NCBI GenBank assembly: GCA_028821575.1
Contig: JAPPFW010000062.1
Span: 1-49,455, forward strand
Reading direction: 5' to 3'
DNA: 49,455 nucleotides
From: a bacterium
GTDB taxonomy: Bacteria > Actinomycetota > Acidimicrobiia > Spongiisociales > Spongiisociaceae
In this document: positions 33,140-41,177 of the stretch, piece by piece
Position numbering within the stretch: the stretch's first letter is position 1
Layout of the letters: each line of letters begins with the position of its first letter
Notes under the pieces: model-generated
What the model was told of the DNA's origin: nothing
The model's database searches: none
Seen by the model: the letters and a program-made list of their open reading frames with translations, nothing else
Position numbers and translations under genes: made by a program

Positions 33140-33631
33140 TTACGCGTGGACCGTGGCGGTTGCCAGCAGCTCATCCCGGAGCACGATCGCCAACACGAAC
33201 CGAACCTGATCCTCGTCGAGACCGTGATCGTAGGCACAGGTCCTGATTGCGACTGTGAACTCGTCGGACGGCCGAAACTCTTCGGAGTCGAGGTATTCGA
33301 GACAGAGCTCCTGGATCTCATACGGACGCTTGCCTCCCGCCCCGTCTCGAATGCATGCAGCTGCCTGCTGTGCCCATGATGTCGCGTCCAGTTCGGTTGC
33401 GATGGCGTCGCCGAGTTCGGTCAACCTCAGTGGGCTGTCGCTGGTGACAGCGGCGGATCCGCTCCTGCGGAGTAGTTTCTTGATGTCCTCGCGGATCTCG
33501 GCCATGAAGCCGGTGACGACGCGCGTGTGCTCGTTGACGCCCCCTACCCACATTCCAGCCCGGAACAAGGCCGTGACCAGCGTCAGGGCAAGCACATAGA
33601 CGAGCGGGTTGCTCCACAAATGTGCTGTCAC
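33140..33631 (-). CDS. Single-span membrane-anchored protein of unknown function
   Basis: A 163-aa protein. One N-terminal hydrophobic segment (LVYVLALTLVTALFRAGMWVG) could be a membrane anchor. It is followed by a charged helix (TGFMAEIREDIKKLLRR) and a soluble winged/helical region with PLRLTELGDAIATEL. GTG at 33631 has AAGGAG 8 nt upstream. No family recognised. It stands alone between the palindromic element and the deacetylase gene; the upstream region 33640-33690 is AT-rich and probably carries its promoter. Confidence 0.72.
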   Translation of the reverse strand: MTAHLWSNPLVYVLALTLVTALFRAGMWVGGVNEHTRVVTGFMAEIREDIKKLLRRSGSAAVTSDSPLRLTELGDAIATELDATSWAQQAAACIRDGAGGKRPYEIQELCLEYLDSEEFRPSDEFTVAIRTCAYDHGLDEDQVRFVLAIVLRDELLATATVHA

Positions 33632-33859
33632 AGGTGCTACTCCTTCCTCTATGGTATGTAATAGTACAATAACTTCTGCTCAATGATAAGATTGCCAGAA
33701 CTGTCTCCGAGAGGGGCGTCGACGAGGACCGCTACAGGTGGATGCCAGGCCTGTCCGGTTGATGGTGTGGGTGGGTGGTCGGCAGTGGCTCCGCAAGCCG
33801 GGCGCTCCGGTGTGCTCGATTGCGGAGTCCGCCCCAGCGACCCATGCCTACCCGTCCGG

Positions 33860-34699
33860 TCAGTCCCATCTCCAGCGTGCGCCCACTTCCCGGAAGTCCG
33901 AAAAGGCCACACCGGTGGGGATCTCGGTTGCTCCGCGCCGTGCCCATTCGTACTCGGCCACTCTCCAGGCGGCGTCGTTGGGATGTACGGCCCATACCTC
34001 GCCCGGTGCGTCGCAGTGCATGGACAGGAACGACAGGCCGGTGGCTTCCTGCATGAACCGCCGGTAGACCGCCCCGGGCTCCTCGTTCCGGAAGGTCAGC
34101 CCCATCAGGAAACGGTCGGTCGGGATCGCCCCCGCCGCTACGGCGTCATCCCGGAGGCCACGCAGGATCTCGAGATCGGCCGGACCCCAGTTGAGGACGG
34201 CCGCGTAGGCAGCCGGATCCCCCGGTAGGAGGAACGGCAGACGGTGCCGCCCGGCGATCCTTACCGTGGTCTCGGCGAACTCCGGCGCGAAGGCGCCTCC
34301 CATATGATGGTCGAGGTGGGTCAGCACGATGCCGGCACTCCGAGCGGCAGCGATCTGGGTTTCCAGCTCGTCCTCGACCGCGTCCGGATGTGCGTTGGCA
34401 CGCAGCGCCGGGACGGTGGACCACATGAAGCCGTCGTCGTCGATCAGGCCTGAGGCCCTGGAAGTGGTCGACATGGGACGCCACCTCATCCTTACGGACT
34501 CCGAGGTGAGCGTGAGGTGCAGGCCCAGGTCCAACCCGGGACGGCGGGCGGCCATAGCGGCCACATCCGGGAACCAGGGGCAGGGGGCCATCAGGGAACC
34601 GGAGGTAACGAATCCGGCGCCGGCCAATTCGTCCATCGCGGTCACCGAACCGAGCGTCACCCCTATGTCGTCGATGTGGGGGATGATCTGGGCGCGGAT
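33860..34699 (-). CDS. ChbG/YdjC-type carbohydrate deacetylase with probable ATC start
   Basis: A YdjC/ChbG-family polysaccharide-deacetylase-like protein, about 279 aa. Metal and catalytic features are HIDDIG at the N-terminus, GLHLTLTSE, THLDHHMG and a final His region (LSMHCDAPGEVW). The first canonical start is GTG at 34660, but that would cut off HIDDIG, the conserved first metal motif. The frame is open upstream with no ATG, GTG or TTG. An ATC at 34699, 7 nt after GGGAG and 14 nt after the pncA stop, gives a complete domain; ATC initiation is inference, and a sequencing error is the alternative. The neighbour pncA is on the same strand. Confidence 0.75.
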   Translation of the reverse strand: MRAQIIPHIDDIGVTLGSVTAMDELAGAGFVTSGSLMAPCPWFPDVAAMAARRPGLDLGLHLTLTSESVRMRWRPMSTTSRASGLIDDDGFMWSTVPALRANAHPDAVEDELETQIAAARSAGIVLTHLDHHMGGAFAPEFAETTVRIAGRHRLPFLLPGDPAAYAAVLNWGPADLEILRGLRDDAVAAGAIPTDRFLMGLTFRNEEPGAVYRRFMQEATGLSFLSMHCDAPGEVWAVHPNDAAWRVAEYEWARRGATEIPTGVAFSDFREVGARWRWD

Positions 34700-34713
34700 G
34701 GACCTTCTCCCGC

Positions 34714-35301
34714 TTACCCGACCGTCACCCCGGCCTGTCTCAGCTCGGCGATCGCCTTGTCACCGTCGTCCGCGGCCAGGTTGACGGCGGCGGTGGCGCC
34801 GAGCAGCACCGTCGTGTCGAAGCCCTCCCGTGCCGAGTCGAGGGCGGTGTCCTTGACGCAGTAGTCGAGCGCCAGCCCGACCACGACGACCCGTTCGCAG
34901 CCGGCCTCCCGGATCATCGAGGCCAGAGGAGTCGGGATGGTCTCGCCGGATACGGGATCCCGCATCGTGAAGCCCGAGTAGCCGTCCTCGCCGTTCGCGC
35001 CCTTGTGCACGCTCGGACCCTCGACCCGCAGGTCGGGATGGAAGTCCGCCCCGATCGAACCGCCCACGCAATGCACCGGCCAGATCCCGCCGTCGATCGC
35101 GAAGTGGGGTGTCCGCTCGGGATGCCAATCCTGCGTGTAGAAGATGCTCGCCCCCGCATCCACCCCCTCGCCGACCTCCCGGTTGACAGCCGGGACCACC
35201 TCCGTATCGGCTCCCCGGACATAGAGGCTTCCCGAGGGATCGGCGAAATCGTTCTGGACGTCCACCACCACCAAGGCCGTGCCGTTGTCATACGTCGTCA
35301 T
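34714..35301 (-). CDS. pncA: Nicotinamidase PncA
   Basis: A 195-aa isochorismatase-fold hydrolase with the nicotinamidase triad: Asp in VVDVQNDF, Lys in VHKGANG and nucleophile Cys in ALDYCVKDTA. Metal ligands fit FYTQDWHPERTPHF. It converts nicotinamide to nicotinate plus ammonia for NAD salvage. It is divergent from pncB, the enzyme that uses its product, across a 126-bp region holding an inverted repeat. The ChbG-type gene follows closely downstream. Confidence 0.93.
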   Translation of the reverse strand: MTTYDNGTALVVVDVQNDFADPSGSLYVRGADTEVVPAVNREVGEGVDAGASIFYTQDWHPERTPHFAIDGGIWPVHCVGGSIGADFHPDLRVEGPSVHKGANGEDGYSGFTMRDPVSGETIPTPLASMIREAGCERVVVVGLALDYCVKDTALDSAREGFDTTVLLGATAAVNLAADDGDKAIAELRQAGVTVG

Positions 35302-35344
35302 GGTCCAGGAAGGTTAGTCACAAGGCCCGCCGGTACGCGGTGCT

Positions 35345-35376
35345 GCACGACCGTTGACGACCGCAAACGGTTGTGC
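35345..35376. promoter_or_regulatory. Palindromic operator candidate between pncA and pncB
   Basis: Near-perfect inverted repeat gcacgaccgtt (35345-35355) and aacggttgtgc (35366-35376), 10 of 11 positions symmetrical, with a 10-bp spacer. It sits centrally in the divergent pncA/pncB promoter region, so a single repressor could control both NAD-salvage genes. NAD regulators such as NrtR or NiaR are candidates, but I cannot match a known consensus. Confidence 0.55.
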
Positions 35377-35427
35377 CGCGTTGTCGCCCTTCTATGGAGG
35401 GAAGCAGTGCACGGTTAAGGTGCGGAC

Positions 35428-36957
35428 GTGCTTACCGAGGGCATCCTCTTCACGGACCACTACCAGTTGACGATGGCACAGCTCTACCACCGGTACGGGC
35501 TGGCCGAGCGCACCGCGCAGTTCGACTACTACTTCCGCTCGTACCCGGATTACGGGAGCCATCAGGCGGGCTATTGCATAACGGCCGGGCTGGGACCGTT
35601 GCTGGACTGGATGGACAGGACCTGGTTCGGCGACGAGGAGGTGGCGGCGCTGCGCGAGATCAGGACAAGCGTGGGCGGTCGGCTGTTCGAGGAGTCGTTC
35701 ATCGACTGGGTCGCCGGTTCGGGAGGTTTCGGGACCGTCTCGATGTGGGCGGTGCCCGAAGGCAGGGTGGTACATCCCAACACCCCGATTCTCACCGTCG
35801 AGGCGCCGCTGGCCGTTGCCCAGCTACTGGAAACCCCCCTCCTCAACCGCCTCAACTACGCCACCCTGATCGCCACCAAGACCTCACGCGTGGTGGAGGC
35901 CGCAGGTGGCGCCGCCGTGATGGAGTTCGGGATGCGCCGGGCACCGGACGCGGCGGCCAACGTTGCCACCCGCTCCTCCCTGGTGGGCGGCACCGTCGGT
36001 TCCTCAAATTTCGCCGCCTCCTACCACTTCGGGTTCCCTTCCAAGGGAACTCACGCCCACTCGATGGTTCAGGTGTTCATGGCCGACTCGGGCAGCGAAC
36101 TCGAGGCATTCCGGGCCTACGCCTCCGTCTACCCCGACGACTGCCTGCTCCTGGTCGACACCATCGACACCCTCAACTCGGGTATACCCAACGCCATCAC
36201 GGTGTTCGAGGAACTACGGGTCCGCGGGCACAGGCCGGTGGGGATCCGGCTCGACTCCGGCGATCTGGCGCATCTCGCCATCCGCTCAGCGGCCCTTCTC
36301 GACGAGGCGGGCTTCCCGGACGTGTCGATCGTCCTGTCGTCGGAACTTGACGAGTTGACCATCTGGCAGGTGCGCAACCAGATCCTCGAAGAGGCCCCCC
36401 GCTACCGGGTCGACGCCGAAAGGCTGCTCGAGCGCCTCGTGTACGGGGTGGGGACCCGTCTGGCTACTTCCCACGGCTATCCGAGTCCGACCGGGGTCTT
36501 CAAGCTGGTGGCGATCGAGGGCGCCGACAGCGAATGGTCCCCGGCTATCAAGATCTCCGAGTCACGGGCCAAGGTGCCCAACCCGGGCAGGAAGCGGCTT
36601 TGGCGCATCTACGACAGTCGCGGGACCGCCACGGCCGACCTGGTCACCCTCGACGATCACGATCCCTACGAACGCCCCATCCGCTTGGTGCATCCCAGTT
36701 TCCCGGAGGTGACCCGGACGCTCGGCCACTACCAGGTCTCCGAGGTCGAGTCCCTACGGGTCAAGGTGCTGGAGCACGGGATGAGGGTACCGGGCGACGC
36801 GGGGGACATCGGGGCAGCGCGCCGGCGGCGGTCCGCCGATCTCGCACGGCTCGACCCCGGAGTGCGGAGACTGGTCAATCCCCACACCTATCACGTATCC
36901 CTCAGCCAGGAACTCTCCGACCTCAAGCAGGACCTGATCGCCGGCTTCAAGAGCTAG
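35428..36957 (+). CDS. pncB: Nicotinate phosphoribosyltransferase
   Basis: A 509-aa type II PRTase-fold enzyme. Family landmarks are LFTDHYQLTMAQLY at the N-terminus, FGMRRAPDAAANVATR, the GTHAHSMVQVF segment with the phosphorylatable His, and GIRLDSGDL. It makes nicotinate mononucleotide from nicotinate and PRPP, coupled to ATP hydrolysis. GTG at 35428 fits the family start. The length exceeds the roughly 440 aa of many actinobacterial homologues through a C-terminal segment (about 430-509). It is divergent from pncA and shares the palindrome at 35345-35376. Its stop is followed 3 bp later by a heptamer array. Confidence 0.93.
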   Translation: MLTEGILFTDHYQLTMAQLYHRYGLAERTAQFDYYFRSYPDYGSHQAGYCITAGLGPLLDWMDRTWFGDEEVAALREIRTSVGGRLFEESFIDWVAGSGGFGTVSMWAVPEGRVVHPNTPILTVEAPLAVAQLLETPLLNRLNYATLIATKTSRVVEAAGGAAVMEFGMRRAPDAAANVATRSSLVGGTVGSSNFAASYHFGFPSKGTHAHSMVQVFMADSGSELEAFRAYASVYPDDCLLLVDTIDTLNSGIPNAITVFEELRVRGHRPVGIRLDSGDLAHLAIRSAALLDEAGFPDVSIVLSSELDELTIWQVRNQILEEAPRYRVDAERLLERLVYGVGTRLATSHGYPSPTGVFKLVAIEGADSEWSPAIKISESRAKVPNPGRKRLWRIYDSRGTATADLVTLDDHDPYERPIRLVHPSFPEVTRTLGHYQVSEVESLRVKVLEHGMRVPGDAGDIGAARRRRSADLARLDPGVRRLVNPHTYHVSLSQELSDLKQDLIAGFKS

Positions 36958-36960
36958 CCG

Positions 36961-37077
36961 GTCGTCGGTTGTCGGTTGTTCGTTGTGTGGTAGCCGTTCA
37001 CCGGCATCCGGCATCCGGCATCCGGCATCCGGCATCCGGCATCCGGCATCCGGCAACTGGCAACTGGCAACTGGCGC
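36961..37077. repeat. Heptamer tandem repeat array 3
   Basis: The whole convergent junction between pncB and the menF-menD gene is phased in sevens: gtcgtcg gttgtcg gttgttc gttgtgt ggtagcc gttcacc, then seven copies of ggcatcc from 37003, and ggcaact units up to 37072. The array ends about 3 bp before the stop of the convergent gene. It is the longest of the three arrays and shows stepwise unit drift (gtt- to ggcatcc- to ggcaact-types) without losing the 7-bp register. Confidence 0.88.
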
Positions 37078-37079
37078 TC

Positions 37080-40000
37080 TTACCGACCCGACAGCCGATC
37101 GTACGCGGCGAACATGGCGGATGGATCGCTCGGGATGACGAACACGCGCGGACCTGCCTGTTCGTGAGCCCCGGCGAGAGCGTCCGTTATCCGAAGGGGA
37201 GACACACGCTCTGCGGATACACCGAATCCCGCGGCCACCGCGGCCAGATCATGCTCGTGGGGCGTGACGAAGAGTTCCCTCGCCTGGGCGAGCGCTTCCG
37301 TATCACCCGTTTCACGGAGGGATCGGAGGTAAGGGAGCATCTCGAAGATGGCGCCGCCGCCGTTGTCGAGCACCACCACCGATAGGTTCGCGCGCAAGTG
37401 GCGGGCCGTGGAGAGCGACCCGGCATCATGCAGGAAGGCGAGGTCGCCGACCAGTACGGTCACCCGCTGGCCGGAAGCCAGGGCGGCGCCGGTGGCCGAG
37501 GCGATAGTTCCGTCGATCCCGCAGGCACCGCGGTTGCCGAGCACCTCCGCGCCGCATCCCGGTTCCATCATCGCGTCGACGTGACGCACCGGCATGCTCG
37601 AAGCAGCCCACACCAGCCGTTCGGATTCGAGCACCGCCGCCGTCACCGCCAGTTCGGTGTCCGGGTGCCGGGATACTTCCCGCCTGCGGAGCCCGCGTAC
37701 CCGTGTCTCCGCCGCCCGCCATGACTCCGACCATCCTGGATCGAGAGGAGTCGGCGACACTGCCTCGAGCACCCCGGTGATCGGATCCCGCAGCACCATC
37801 GCGGGTCCGGGGGCGGTCCAGCGGTAGTCGGGATCGAGGAGGGCCACGGGAGCTTCGAGGGCCGCCAACCAGTTCTGGGTGATGGTTCCGGTGGGTGTGG
37901 CGCCGATCCGCAGGATCGCGTCAGGCAGGTGTTCCGACGCGAACCGCATGTCCCGCAGAAGGAGGTCTCCGGTAGTGATGAGATACTCGTGGCTCGAGGA
38001 ACGCATACCCGACATCCCGTCGGCCATGATCGGCCAGCCGGTCGCCTTCGAGAACCGCACGAGCTCCGCCCTCTCGGCCGGATCGGTGGCGCGGGGTCCT
38101 GCGACGATGAGCCCCCGCTCCGCACCCGCGATGAATTCGGTGAGCATCGTCACCGATGTGGCGTCGGTGCCCTTTCGCACCTGTGCTTCGTGCGGGATGG
38201 CGCCGATCCGCATACGGTCGCCGTCGGGCGGCTCCAGTGGCTTGGCGAACGGGACGTTGATGTGTACCGGACCGGCATTCGGCGACCGGGCGGCTTCGAG
38301 CAGGCGAAGGGTTTCGTCTCTGACGTCCTGGGGGTTGCACTCGTGGGCGACTCCCAGGTTGGAGGCCGCTCTCACGTGCGATCCGTACAAGCCGACCTGG
38401 TCGATGGTCTGAGGGGTATCCCTCGCCAGGAAACCGGGCGGACGATCAGCAGTGACCACCACAAGGGGTGTGCGGGCCCGGTCGGCTTCTGCCACGGCGG
38501 GCAGGTAGTTGGCCGCGGCCGAGCCGGAGGTGCAGATCAGAGCGGTCGGCCGCCTCGAGGCCTTGGCCATCCCGAGCGCGACGAAACCGGCCGAGCGCTC
38601 GTCGAGCACCACCCGGACCGGCAATCCGCCCGACGCGGCGGCCAGCGCGAGCGGGGTGGAGCGGGAACCGGGTGAGATCACCACCCCTGCCGGGCGGCCC
38701 GATCGTAGGGCTGCCACCAGGGCGTCTGCGGTCGCGTAGGACCGCCAGCGATGATCCTTCATGCCGAAGAGCGACGACAGCACGGTATCGAGCTTGAGGT
38801 TCGTCTCCTCGAGTTCCGCCTCCGGTGCGGAGGTGCCCACGATCCCCGCGCCCGCGAAGAGCCGTGTGCGGCCATCCTCGATCAGGCAGGAGCGGAGCGC
38901 CACGTGGAACTCGCCGTTTCCAGCCAGGTCGCAATACCCGACCGGACCCGCGTACCAGCCCCTCTGCAGGGGTTCGTGCTCCGAGATCCAAGCCAAAGCC
39001 CGGTCCCGCGGGACGCCGGCCACGGCCGGGGTCGGGTGGAGGGCGCCCACTACGTCCAGCACGTTGGTTCCCACCGGTGCGACGGCGCTGACCGGAGTGG
39101 CCAGATGCTGGATACCGGGCAGTCTCATAACGTAGGTCGGGCCGCGATCCTCCACCGCGAACCCTCTCGCCTCGAGCCGCTGCGAGATTTCGGAGGCCAC
39201 GTAGCGGTGTTCCTCCAGTTCCTTAGGATGGTTGCGGAGACGGTCGGCGATCAGCGTGTCCTCTGCCGCACTTGCCCCTCGCGGAGCGGTTCCGGCAAGA
39301 GCGAGGGTGGAGACCTTCACCCCGTCGACCCGGGCCAGGAGCTCGGGCGTCGCTCCGCAGAAGACCGAACCGTCCCGCCGTCCGAAGGCGAAGACAGCGC
39401 TGCGGTGGTTGATGTGGCGGAGCGCGGCCAGGAACGGTCCGAGCTCGGGACGGTGCTCGACATCGAGATGGCGGGCGAGGACGACCTTCCTGATTGCCCC
39501 CTGCCGAGTCGCCGCCGGGGGAGATTCGTCCGATCCAGGGATCCCGGACGGCCGCGCCGAGGGGATGGGGTCGGTCCGGCGAATCGATTCGATCGCCGCC
39601 GCCGCCTGTGCCAGGAACGTCCGATCGCCGAGATCGACCGTCCGGGCAGCCGGGTGGTCGACAACCTCCGGAGTGATCCGTGGGAGGCGCCGGCTGCGGC
39701 ATGCTCTGATCCGTTCCGTCAGTCGATCGGCTACGGCGGCCGGATCGTCATCGGCGGTTACCTCGGCTGCCGCCACCCACACACCGCGGCCCGGGCGGCG
39801 ACGGATGAGTGCCAGGTCCGGAAGCACCAACCGTCCGGAAGAGAACCGCGGCCAGGTGCTCCGCGAGTGGAACGAGAAGCCTCCTATCAGTACCGGCGTG
39901 CGTTCCACTCCGTCGACTGCGACCGGATGGGTCCGAGCGGCCAGTGACCGCAAGGCCGCGGAGGCGCTACGGAACCTTCCCGGCCCGTCCCCCGGCTCGA

Positions 40001-40208
40001 TCGTGACCGCTTCTCCGACCGCCCCGATCGAGAACCCGCGTCCAGGCATCTCCCAGTAGGCGAACGGGGGTCCCCCCCCCACGACGAAGGCGAGGGGATC
40101 GACCTCGCCCGCTCCGGCCGCCAGGGTGATGACCGATGGCTGCCCGGAGATCAGCGCCCGGCCGACGGCCTTGCCGATCCGGTTCTCAAGCCGCTTCCGG
40201 TCACTCAT
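37080..40208 (-). CDS. menF-menD: Fused isochorismate synthase MenF - SEPHCHC synthase MenD
   Basis: A 1042-aa single frame. Residues about 1-482 are a complete chorismate-utilising isochorismate synthase (KVVLARHLDV, FCGATPELL, LAGTAPRG, EHRYVASEI, and C-terminal FAGAGIVGTSAPEAELEET). Residues about 483-1042 are a complete MenD: SPGSRSTPLALAA, the TPP-activating Glu in DERSAGFVALGMAKA, and the TPP/metal site VGDLAFLHDAGSL. The join is abrupt (LSSLFG then MKDHRW) with no linker, so loss of a stop codon is likely. Together they convert chorismate to isochorismate and on to SEPHCHC in menaquinone synthesis. ATG at 40208 overlaps the merR stop (ATGA). A run of nine G lies near codons 40-45. Confidence 0.93.
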   Translation of the reverse strand: MSDRKRLENRIGKAVGRALISGQPSVITLAAGAGEVDPLAFVVGGGPPFAYWEMPGRGFSIGAVGEAVTIEPGDGPGRFRSASAALRSLAARTHPVAVDGVERTPVLIGGFSFHSRSTWPRFSSGRLVLPDLALIRRRPGRGVWVAAAEVTADDDPAAVADRLTERIRACRSRRLPRITPEVVDHPAARTVDLGDRTFLAQAAAAIESIRRTDPIPSARPSGIPGSDESPPAATRQGAIRKVVLARHLDVEHRPELGPFLAALRHINHRSAVFAFGRRDGSVFCGATPELLARVDGVKVSTLALAGTAPRGASAAEDTLIADRLRNHPKELEEHRYVASEISQRLEARGFAVEDRGPTYVMRLPGIQHLATPVSAVAPVGTNVLDVVGALHPTPAVAGVPRDRALAWISEHEPLQRGWYAGPVGYCDLAGNGEFHVALRSCLIEDGRTRLFAGAGIVGTSAPEAELEETNLKLDTVLSSLFGMKDHRWRSYATADALVAALRSGRPAGVVISPGSRSTPLALAAASGGLPVRVVLDERSAGFVALGMAKASRRPTALICTSGSAAANYLPAVAEADRARTPLVVVTADRPPGFLARDTPQTIDQVGLYGSHVRAASNLGVAHECNPQDVRDETLRLLEAARSPNAGPVHINVPFAKPLEPPDGDRMRIGAIPHEAQVRKGTDATSVTMLTEFIAGAERGLIVAGPRATDPAERAELVRFSKATGWPIMADGMSGMRSSSHEYLITTGDLLLRDMRFASEHLPDAILRIGATPTGTITQNWLAALEAPVALLDPDYRWTAPGPAMVLRDPITGVLEAVSPTPLDPGWSESWRAAETRVRGLRRREVSRHPDTELAVTAAVLESERLVWAASSMPVRHVDAMMEPGCGAEVLGNRGACGIDGTIASATGAALASGQRVTVLVGDLAFLHDAGSLSTARHLRANLSVVVLDNGGGAIFEMLPYLRSLRETGDTEALAQARELFVTPHEHDLAAVAAGFGVSAERVSPLRITDALAGAHEQAGPRVFVIPSDPSAMFAAYDRLSGR

Positions 40209-40945
40209 CGCCACTCGGTGGAGACGACGAACTGCTGCTTCCCGGCCTTCTCGAGTGCTACGACCAGCGCCACGTCCTCGGATCCCTCCAGCCTATCCTT
40301 CGCCCGGCTGACCACGGTGTGATGGAAGTGCTGGGCCACCAGCCTGGTGACATGGGTCACCAATGTCCGGAACAGTCCGGCCAGATCCTCGGGACTGTCC
40401 GACTGGCCGGACCGTACATGTTCCTTGAAGAGGTCGATGGCTTCGTCCACCACGCTCTCCACGCCCGTGGCGTGCCGGGCGGCCAACGCCGCGAGCCTGT
40501 CGAGTGGGAACCCGGCCTCGAGCAGCGAGAGCCCGGCAGCCAGCATCGGCGCCACATCGGGTGAGAACCGTTCCTCGCCGCTCCCGCCGAGAGGTTCGAT
40601 GAGGCCTGCGGATGCGGCCATGTCGATCAGGGGTGGAGCCAGCCCGGACCGGTCGGCCAACTCCTCCCGCGTCAGTCCGACCACCTTCCCGGCCAGCGAC
40701 ATGAGGAGCGGATGACCCGACTCGTCGAGGAGCCGCTTGATCTGGGCGAGGGTGAACCCGTCGTCGGCCAGCGCCCTTATGGTCCGCAATCGGGTGAGGT
40801 GAGCCTGTTCATACATGACCGAGCGACCGTCGCGGTCGGTGGGAGGCAGCAGGCCCATACCCTGGTAGTAGCGGATGGTGTCCACACCCACTCCCGCTTC
40901 GGCGGCCAACTGCTCGACCCGGTACGTACGGGATGTCTCTGTCAT
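40205..40945 (-). CDS. MerR-family transcriptional regulator
   Basis: A 246-aa regulator with an N-terminal MerR winged-helix domain (YRVEQLAAEAGVGVDTIRYYQGMGLLPPTDRDGRSVMY) and a coiled-coil-like dimer helix (residues about 55-85). The C-terminal 150 residues are helical, without an obvious metal-binding Cys pattern, so the signal is probably a small molecule. ATG at 40945 is preferred to the longer frame at 40969. Its stop overlaps the menF-menD start (ATGA), so it is co-translated with a menaquinone enzyme and may govern that pathway. A 12-bp palindrome sits just upstream. Confidence 0.88.
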   Translation of the reverse strand: MTETSRTYRVEQLAAEAGVGVDTIRYYQGMGLLPPTDRDGRSVMYEQAHLTRLRTIRALADDGFTLAQIKRLLDESGHPLLMSLAGKVVGLTREELADRSGLAPPLIDMAASAGLIEPLGGSGEERFSPDVAPMLAAGLSLLEAGFPLDRLAALAARHATGVESVVDEAIDLFKEHVRSGQSDSPEDLAGLFRTLVTHVTRLVAQHFHHTVVSRAKDRLEGSEDVALVVALEKAGKQQFVVSTEWR

Positions 40946-40959
40946 AGCGACCACTCTAG

Positions 40960-40971
40960 GAGTGATCACTC
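40960..40971. promoter_or_regulatory. 12-bp perfect palindrome upstream of merR
   Basis: GAGTGATCACTC at 40960-40971 is perfectly symmetrical and lies 15 bp upstream of the merR start. MerR proteins often bind palindromes in their own promoter, so this is a candidate autoregulatory site; no clear -35/-10 pair with the typical 19-bp spacer could be assigned. Confidence 0.45.
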
Positions 40972-41177
40972 ACAATGCTCGAGGGCCTTGCGAAACCCCG
41001 GCCTTCGGTGCATAGGTTGTGTAGCAAGGACCGGGCGGGCAAGCCGGGCGCGGAGCAGGCGTTGCCCGCACCAGAGTCCCAGCGTCGCCGTCCTGTCGGA
41101 CGAAGGCCGCGGTAGATGATCGGGCCGGGGGCGAGAGGTCCCGACGACCATCCCGACCCCGGCCTGAAGCCGCCTGT

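Noticed and set aside
36996..37072. Simple sequencing artefact or CRISPR at the ggcatcc repeats
   Set aside because: The same 7-bp period appears at two other junctions with different units, which argues for a genuine repeat class; there are no spacers.
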